A stretch of 64,000 bases of DNA, from the NCBI GenBank assembly GCA_947044405.1, contig CAMRHE010000457.1:918001-982000 (forward strand), written 5' to 3'. The translations under genes were made by a program, and so were the position numbers. The stretch is from Leptodactylus fallax (Eukaryota > Chordata > Amphibia > Anura > Leptodactylidae). Under the pieces are notes generated by a model that worked only from the letters and a program-made list of their open reading frames with translations, was not told the DNA's origin and did not search any database. Below, in pieces: positions 56,851-64,000 of the stretch. How positions within the stretch are numbered: position 1 is the first letter of the stretch; each line of letters starts with the position of its first letter.

Positions 56851-58005
56851 TATCGAATCTACACACTGGTATTTGCGGTCCCAATTCCTCCATGTATCTG
56901 GTGTCTAAGGTTAGCAGGCAGTGCAGAAATCCGGAAGATGTATGGACTGGATTTTCCAACTGGGAAAAAATGTGCATGGGGCCTTAAACTACTTGTTAGG
57001 TAGGGTGTCCCTAGCAATGAGAATGTCAGACATGGGAAGAAAACAGCCATGACAATTCACAAGTTAAGCTGATCAAATTTTACTAAAAATGGTGTCATTG
57101 AGACATATATAGTGATCTCTTCTATATAGTCATCTATTTTATATAGTCATTTATTCTATGTAATCATCTCTGAGCTATATTTGTTTTAGAGAAATATGAA
57201 GACAACCAATAAGGTCATTGTTATATTGCCCACATGACATGTCACCCAGTCTTATGTCTGATCATGACTGTATTACCCATATATGAAAGTTTTTGTTAAA
57301 CAAAATTTCAATGAGCTAAAATTCTGAGAATTCATGAAGTATTGCAAAATCTGATTTAAAAAAAAAAATGGTGCAAGAGGAAGTAAAAAGACTGTTCAGC
57401 AGAAAAGATAACGGTATCAGTGCAGATCGAAGAAGAAGATACCATGGCAAAAAATTTAGAGAAGAATTCGTAATGGAGAAACATGGGGGATTGTATGACA
57501 CGAGATGTTTCTAAGGGCATCAAGGCTTCAAACATGATGTCTACTACAAGGTTCCTGTGGCTTAAAGAGTTCTCCTGCTCATGCACCACAACCATCAGGT
57601 GACCATTGCAGATCCTCAAGCTTCTCTTTCTCTTGGATGACCCATCACTAACACTTTCTCCAAGAGATACTTCGTGGGTAATGACCTTACGTAAATTTTA
57701 ATTTACCAACTTTAGGACAGTGGAAAGAACTAACAGAAAGAAAATCTCTTATGAACTTCATCTGGAGACCTCGGATATTTTCATGGATCAATAGCTGTAT
57801 AGACAATTGTGGTGCGTTTTCTGTGACCCACAAACTTTGTGAGTTTTAACCAAGATAAAGAAAAGTGATATTAGTCTAAAGATATTTTCTCCAAAAAATA
57901 ACTCACTTTATTCTACTGCTAAATAAAATTTTGACAGAATGTTTATAGAGTGCCCTTTTTATCATGTCCATGTTCTATATACAAAAATAGAAACACAAGT
58001 TTTTG
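56851..58005. other. Non-coding, nothing recognised
   Basis: The minus strand has an open stretch of 87 codons at 57619-57356 without similarity to anything I know and without clear splice sites; I do not call it a gene. Confidence 0.4.
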
Positions 58006-58009
58006 AGCT

Positions 58010-58738
58010 ACACATCCAGTACTGTGCAAAAGTTATAGAAAGGTGCGATAAAAATGCTGCAAAGTAAGGATAGGTTCACACCTGCGCCTGCTCTCTATTC
58101 GGGGACTCCGTCACCAAATCCGCTTGAAAAATTCAGAGAGAGAAAAGTCCTGCAAGTGGGCGGAAACCTCGCTGACTACTTTTTAATTGGATTAGGTTTC
58201 CGTTTTTAGGGTCCCCAAGCGAAAGTCGAACGCTAGTGTGAACCTAACGTAAGAATTCTTTCAGAAATAGAAGGGTTAATAGTTTATTTTTGAAGTGAAC
58301 TAAGAAAAGAGAAATGTAAATCCCATCAATATTTGGTGTGACCTTTGCTCTTTGCCTTCCATCAGTTCTCGGTACTTGAAGACAGATTTTAGTAGAACTA
58401 GGCAGGAAGGTTGTTCCCGCCATTTTGGAGAACTAAGCACAGATCTTTTGTGGATGTAGGCTTGCTCCAATCCTTCTGGCTCTTCATTTAATAACAGACA
58501 GACTGGATGATGAGATCGGGGCTATATCTGTGGCGGCTGAATCATCACTTCCAGGACTCCTCCTCCAAAGGGAAAAGGTCACACTAGATATTGATGGGAT
58601 TTGCATTTCTCTTTTCTTCATTCACTTCATTTTGTTCATTGATAACAATAAACTATTAACACTTCTATTTCTGTGAACAACCTTACTTTGCAACATTTTT
58701 TCCACACCTGCCTAAAACAATTGCACAGTTTTGTATAC
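58010..58738 (-). mobile_element. Tc1-type fossil with long inverted ends, host to a small MITE
   Basis: 'cagtactgtgcaaaagttat' at the left pairs with 'caattgcacagttttgtata' at the right, and the long ends continue through 'aatcccatcaatatttggtg' and 'atattgatgggatttgcatt'. Between them is a remnant of a transposase C-terminus on the minus strand (about 58600-58430), same family as 48822-49590. Confidence 0.8.
58069..58248. mobile_element. 180-bp MITE inside the Tc1 left end
   Basis: Ends GATAGGTTCACAC and, inverted, GTTAGGTTCACAC. Flanking GTAAG on both sides (58064-58068, 58249-58253). The right Tc1 end shows the uninterrupted sequence. Confidence 0.78.
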
Positions 58739-59690
58739 TTTAGGCTGCTACTGAAAGAGGGTCCACAGGTTTGAGCCTCTGTTCTGCCTCCAGACAGTTC
58801 TGAACAGGCTTCAGTGGGTGTCTACTTTGTCACCATGAGACCTCTGTATGACGATCCTATGGTCACTCCCACATCTTAATTTCCAATCTTAACCAAGAAG
58901 GTCCAGTATTGAAATGGATTTTGATATGGCCATCAGCTCTAAGCAAAAATAAGTCTTTAGGTTCACCAAGACCTCACTGAAGCTTTAAAGTACATACTGA
59001 GCCATTGTTCTCTTTCTGAATCTCTGGAATCCAGTGTCGGACTTGCCCATCAGAATAATAGAGGATCCTCCAGTGGGCTCAAGCTCTAATACAATAATGG
59101 TCCAGCAGAAGACATTCATATTTGAAGGGTACTGTGATCTATTTTCCTTGGGATGTTGGAGGGTGGGTCCCCAGAATCATTTTATCTGGTGGGCCCAAGG
59201 AACTTAAGTCTGACACTTAGAGACACTCTGTCTCTTCTGAAAAGGTTGGATCGATTGGTGGCTTTGACTTTGATGGAATTGTGACCACTCTCTCTGTAGA
59301 GTGCCTACATATGATGTGCTCTGCATAGCCACCATATAGTGATACAATTCTGCATGTTCATTATTTTTCTAGGGCACCAACAGTGTTGTTTTTTTATGTT
59401 ATGTATGTTGTGTCCATGTATCACTGTATATTGTGCACGATCACAAAATATATCACTTTTTTGTAGTAGAGCAGGATTTTTTTGTTTTAGTGAAATTTCT
59501 AAATTACAATAATGGCTATTCATGCTGGGGTCACCAAGGTTTATTTTTATCTTCTACATTAGAAGTTACTCTGATCCTTGTGGTTCCTTACCTAGGAAAT
59601 CTATTTCCCTTTTCATTCTCTGTTCCACATATTCTACTGTCACTCGGGGTTTGCTCTCGGTATCTCAGCACACTTTCATGATAGACTGTC
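58739..59690. other. Non-coding, nothing recognised
   Basis: No repeat ends, tRNA or V exon seen. The short frames here show no known motif. Confidence 0.4.
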
Positions 59691-59694
59691 TGAC

Positions 59695-60171
59695 GTGCAA
59701 AGAACTTACAAATGTCTGAAAAATGGTTGGTTAATTGGTCATATTCATCCACCTGAAATATCCTTGCAATCCTGCACAGGGATTACAGTGCAACACACAG
59801 AAGTCTTTAAAGGGAGTGTATCAATAGAACCCAAAAAGGGCGACATAATGTTCCAGCAGGACTACGACCCAAAGTTTTACATCGAGATTAGCAAAGAAAT
59901 GGTCAATGACAATGACGTAGAGGTGCTGGATTGTCCCTGCCATCCCCCGACCTCAACCCAATCAAACACTTGTGGGCAGAGTGGAAGAAAAAGCTGTATT
60001 CATACCAAAGTGAGTCGACAGTATGTACCAACATTGGGAATGTGTAGAAGAGACCTGGGATCAGATTTTGTTCGAGACATGCTTGGACCTGATGGAGAAC
60101 ATGCCCAGAAGGATTCAGGCAAAGTTGAAAGCCAAAAGTGGATTTACAAAATACTAAAAATAAAAATTTAG
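59695..60171 (+). pseudogene. Tc1 transposase fossil, C-terminal half
   Basis: Residues GDIMFQQDYDPKFYIEISKEM correspond to the second catalytic block (QQDNDPKHT in live relatives), followed by VNDNDVEVLDCP; the third block is frameshifted near 59940-59960 (PPTSTQSNTCGQ in this frame, the PDLNPI... equivalent in another). The C-terminal GKVESQKWIYKILK end is recognisable. No inverted ends found. A further Tc1 lineage, clearly old. Confidence 0.72.
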
Positions 60172-60636
60172 ATTTTTAGGAGCAAAACGGTAACATGACA
60201 AGAATATGCATAAATAATTATATGCTAAATAGTTACAAGTCAAATTTATATATGAGAGAGTCAAGATGGTTGTCTATAAAATGATGGCAGTCTCATGTCC
60301 CAAGCTGTAGTGGATGGTGAGATCTGGAGCCTGAAAAGCAAAAGTGCAAAACATTGTTACCGGTTTACTCGTCACTATATAAAAGGATAGAACCACTGTA
60401 TTCATGAATGTCTATGGGGGCACTATAATTCTATGGAGAAAGCAGACTGCATATAAGGGCAAAGTCACTATATTTCTAGTAATTTCTGGTAAGTTTAATC
60501 ATAGCAGTACTATTATAGTAATGTAGCATTGTTATAGTAGCCCAAATAACTAATTGACTTTCTATCATTTTGGATTGGATTTGAAGGAATGAATCCCCTA
60601 TGGAGATGCTTCTGCTCCTGAATAGGGCTGTACATG

Positions 60637-61350
60637 TAAGGCATCCCAGAAATATTGGAAACTGAATCACATTTTTTAGAGAATTTTTTGTTCAAAATTC
60701 CTCCTTGGCATTGTTCAAGTCTTAGGCTAGGGCCACACGTTGACTATGGCCGTGACTCCCATTGAGCGACTGAAGATCACCATGCCACCCTGCGACTCCT
60801 TCAATGATGTTTGAGTATGGAATTGCATGGTGAGGGTGCAGCAACTGTGGCAAAAAAGTCGAGCAATATTGTTCTTTTTTTTTTAACTAGAAGGCACGGT
60901 CGTAGTGCCCTTGGGGTCGCAATGCAATTCCATTCACTAACATGAGTGAAAGATTCACAGGGTGACACGGTGATCTTTGGTTGCACAACTGGAGCTGTGG
61001 CCAAAGTCTTCTAAAGTATAATACGGTGGTCATTTTTGTTCGCTGGAGACAAATCTCCATTTGTTCGGTTTGGTAAAAAAAAACTAACAATTTGGAATTG
61101 GAATATTTGGGTTGATACTGACTTGGCACGAGTCAGTTCACCCATCTTTAATTATAAACAGGAAAAAAAAGAAGATGGTTTGTGCTTTGGAATGGCCTTA
61201 ACCATATCGAGGAGATACCATGATGACTCCTATATACAGTAGGTCTGTGCGTTAAAGGCATCCCAGAAATCTTGACAATCTGAAACACATCTATAGGGAG
61301 GAATGTTAAAAACTACTCCTCAACATTGTTCAAGTCTTATTTGCAGCAGT
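60637..61350. repeat. ~90-bp direct duplication flanking two MITE-like segments
   Basis: 'aaggcatcccagaaatattg' to 'cattgttcaagtctta' (60637-60725) recurs at 61255-61350 with modest divergence. Between lie a MITE-like segment (60725-61010: 'ggctagggccacacg' to 'ggagctgtggcc') and copy 6 of the palindromic-core family (61015-61160). Confidence 0.65.
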
Positions 61351-62404
61351 AGAACATGTGTGGTGGAGGTGACTGCTGCTAAATAAAAATGGCTCCAGTC
61401 TGTAAAAGTCTAGGTTTCTCGTTCACAACACCCGTGCAAACAAAGGAGACGGTGGCTGGATGTCAATAGCAGAACACATAATGGGCAGAGACAGGGATGT
61501 ATAGTGAAGGGGCCACCAGGATGGTGGACATATGGTGGTAACTTGACTCTGAAAGCATGATATCTTATTACAAAACCATTCTGGGAAGAAATATGCAGAT
61601 AGATCTCCTTCTTTATGGAAAAAGAAAATCTTCCTCTTAAACCACCTTTTTAAAGGTAGCTCTCTAAAGATCAATGCATGGAGATATAAAACCCCTTCTG
61701 ACTCAAGTATATGGCCTCTCGCCCAGCCAACCAGGACCCTGCTTCACATCGATGAGGGGCTATAACCCCAAAACAACTTTCTGTGGATGGGTCTCTCTTT
61801 CTCTTGGAGGAGACAATTGGTTTGGATTTAATTCCATATCATGCCAGTAGGATTCTTGAAATCCATGATTTGATGTATAGGGAGGTTCCTTTCAAAATTT
61901 GGCTTTAGAAGATGTTTTCCTGTTTCCACGAAAGACAACTATTTGCAAATTTCTTCCCAGTATTCTAAGCTGAGCATTTATAGTCTGTAAAACTATACAA
62001 ACTTAGAAAAGTTGGCCTGAAAAAGTAATCTCCTTGAGGTGACTTAATAGCCCTCCTGAACCACGACAAAAGCCATTGAAAAAGTCAATAGCAATTTTCT
62101 TAAAACTATTCAATGTGTTTAGAGTCAATATAAATTGTGATGTTTCTATAGTTTAACCCCTTCCAGTCATACTTATGTCATGAGCTTTGACAGTGAGTAC
62201 TTGACACCTTGACACATACGTGACCCAGCCTCTGCTCTGGCTAATGGTAAAGATTGTAGGACAGAGTGTGTAATTTTATTTAGGGTACTGGACCATAAAT
62301 GATAGCTAAACACACAAAAGCAAAACAACGACCTTCTCTCTTATGGTTTTACTCAGTGCGTTTGCTTTACATCATATCTGGAACCCAGTTGGTAATGCAT
62401 TAAA
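61351..62404. other. Non-coding, nothing recognised
   Basis: Ordinary AT-rich sequence, no coding frame or repeat end that I can support. Confidence 0.4.
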
Positions 62405-62890
62405 TTAGAGATACTTCTTTCAGATCCCAGAATGTAATAAGTAAAGGCCCAATGGAGGTGCAGAAAAATGACAGATTGACAAGCTCCCTTCAGGCATCTG
62501 AAGCTCCTTCATTGGCTTCTTCATTCCTCTTCTGACCTCCTGGTTGACTACAATGGCCTTGGTGGACTGTTAAGATCCCATCAAAGGCCTTGTCTGTCCC
62601 ACTGAGAGATGAGCCAACATTATGATGTTTGTGTCAAAACAGCATGATGATGGTGTGCTCCATGTGACTGCTGAGGCCCAAGTACAGACCTCAGTGGTCC
62701 ACTGGGGCAGCTGACATCACCCAGGAGGCTAGAAGAGGCTGGTACACTAGTGAAAGAGCACCGGACACCACAAAGGAGTCCAGGAAAGGTGAATGAAGGT
62801 GAGTAAGATTGTTTATTATCATTCTGTACCTCCCCTGGACCTCCGATAATTACACGGTGGGCTCTGAAGAGAATATTTTACCATAATACT
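62405..62890. repeat. Dispersed MITE-like family (copy 7)
   Basis: Contains 'cagatcccagaatgtaataa' then 'gtaaaggcccaatggaggtg', and later 'tggacctccgataattacac' and 'gggctctgaagagaatattt'. The two core halves flank a ~400-bp centre with 'gacctcagtggtccactggg'. Confidence 0.5.
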
Positions 62891-62934
62891 ATTAACCCTG
62901 TGATTTCCAAGATGTCTAACCCTTTCCTAAAGTA

Positions 62935-63290
62935 TGCAAGGAAGCAAGGGGTATGGATCCCCAAAATATGGACTGTCTACGCTCTTTGGGAGAAAAGGTC
63001 TTGGATCACTCTTACGGATGAATGTCTCTTTATTAAGGCACAGAGGGTACAACACTTTTCGGGAAAGGGCTCCCCTTTATCAAGTGCAATACAAATAAAA
63101 ACCTTGTTTCAGATTTAGATACACAGGTCAGTTTCCTCAGTGTAGTGCCACAGCCTTGATAACACCATTGTGCCCTCCGTGCCTTAATAAAGAGACCTTC
63201 ATCCGTAAGAGTGATCCAAGACCTTTTCTCCCAAAGAGCGCAGGCAGTCCATATTTTGGGGATCCATACCCCTTGCTTCTTTGGATATCT
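62935..63290. repeat. Foldback repeat with ~110-bp arms
   Basis: 'gcaaggggtatggatcccca' near 62944 pairs with 'tggggatccataccccttgc' near 63258, and 'agaaaaggtcttggatcact' with 'agtgatccaagaccttttct'. The loop contains 'cacttttcgggaaagggctc'. Same design as 36116-36390 but unrelated sequence. Confidence 0.82.
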
Positions 63291-64000
63291 CTAAATGTCT
63301 GGTTCTCCACTGACGCTAGACGGATCTGCTGCCACCCTCACCACTCTTAAGAATGTATATGTTGTTGTGACCAATTCACAACACTTAAAGGTGAGGGGCC
63401 ATCTTGGTCACTTATTTTGTTTACTTTATCTTCACATTTGGATCCTAGTCAGATCTACACTATTTTGGCCGTTTGGTGTCCTCTTTTGTATTTTTGAGCA
63501 CCTTTCTCAAAGTATAACTGTCATTTTAACCACTTAGCTGTGGGTGCTAAATGGTGCAATAGTACATCATGTAGATAGCGCTGGCTTGGGAGTTGAGCCA
63601 GCGCCATTGGGAGAGGATGTCAGTGGTAACACACAGCTGGAATCCTCCTCTAATGGTGAAAACACTGGTCATGGCCGTTTAACCTCTTATATGGCACCAT
63701 CAATGATGACTGTGGCTTCTACGGGGCTTCTTTGTGCTTCTTTCCCCTCATTGGCATCTCTGTGATAGGATTGAAGGATGGCAGTGCATAGTGTGTGTGT
63801 GGGGGGGGGACTACTGAAGACTTCTACATAAGTAAACCTATAAGACTCTGCCGGACTCTCTTTAAATAAGAGTTTTTCTTCAGAAGGTTTAGGTAGAACT
63901 AGAAGAGTTTGTAGAAGGAAATATGGTGAAAGTGTTTCCACTGAGATAGTATGAGGAAGTATGACTAATGATAGGGGTAAGATATACACTACAGTATATA
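63291..64000. other. Non-coding, nothing recognised
   Basis: A small hairpin 'agcgctggcttgggag' against 'gagccagcgcc' near 63577 and a G/T tract near 63797. No gene. Confidence 0.4.

Noticed and set aside
57356..57619. 87-codon minus-strand frame as a possible host exon
   Set aside because: No known motif, no convincing splice sites, and no paralog in the window.

Overview
The window looks like a stretch of an amphibian, most likely anuran (frog or toad), genome. It has no bacterial-style operons. It has intron-split immunoglobulin-superfamily exons with consensus splice sites, and very many transposons of types common in frogs: Penelope-like, CR1, L1- and L2-like LINEs, several Tc1 lineages, hAT elements with 8-bp target duplications, TTAA MITEs, foldback elements and solo LTRs. 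There are also two kinds of satellite array. The species cannot be named from sequence alone.

The only host genes I can support are a tandem cluster of V-type immunoglobulin receptor genes, all on the minus strand. They resemble the NKp30 (NCR3) / amphibian MHC-linked XMIV kind of natural-killer receptor. Read in the minus direction, a complete unit is: signal-peptide exon, V exon D1 (PILR-like), V exon D2 (YCC type), V exon D3 (NKp30-like, with a J-like G strand fused in the same exon), then a transmembrane exon carrying a lysine inside the membrane segment. Every exon junction I could check is phase 1, so exons can be skipped without losing frame. Unit A (about 5.0-19.4 kb) has D3, D2 and the signal exon; its D1 is missing and its membrane exon is not in the window. 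Unit B (27.6-37.3 kb) has all five exons. Unit C (38.2-40.3 kb) is a truncated pseudogene. Unit D (42.4-54.8 kb) has all five exons. Each unit carries stops or frameshifts, but in different exons. Unit B can still encode signal-D3-membrane, the classical NKp30 layout. Unit D can still encode signal-D2-membrane.

Layout: 1-2.9 kb is a Penelope-like element broken by a hAT MITE. 5.0-6.7 kb holds unit A V exons. 6.76-8.29 kb is a 47-bp minisatellite that runs directly into a 10-kb array of 21-bp monomers (8.29-18.56 kb), which is interrupted by a CR1 LINE and contains a recent 735-bp higher-order duplication. 18.6-19.4 kb holds a foldback repeat and the unit A signal exon. 21.3-27.4 kb holds two hAT elements with clear ends (one carrying nested TTAA and foldback elements) and a dead L1-like LINE. 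27.6-37.8 kb is unit B with MITE, Tc1 and L2-like insertions. 38.2-40.9 kb is unit C with a solo LTR and a second Penelope tail. 42.4-54.9 kb is unit D with three Tc1 elements, a solo LTR and an L2-like endonuclease fragment. 55-64 kb contains only repeats and fossil transposases; I recognise no host gene there.

The units share introns and 5' flanks, so each serves as the empty-site control for insertions in the others. This fixes the ends of several transposons at or near single-base precision. The 47-bp minisatellite sits in the same D2-D1 intron in all three units and differs greatly in copy number. All calls come from reading the sequence; no database search was run.
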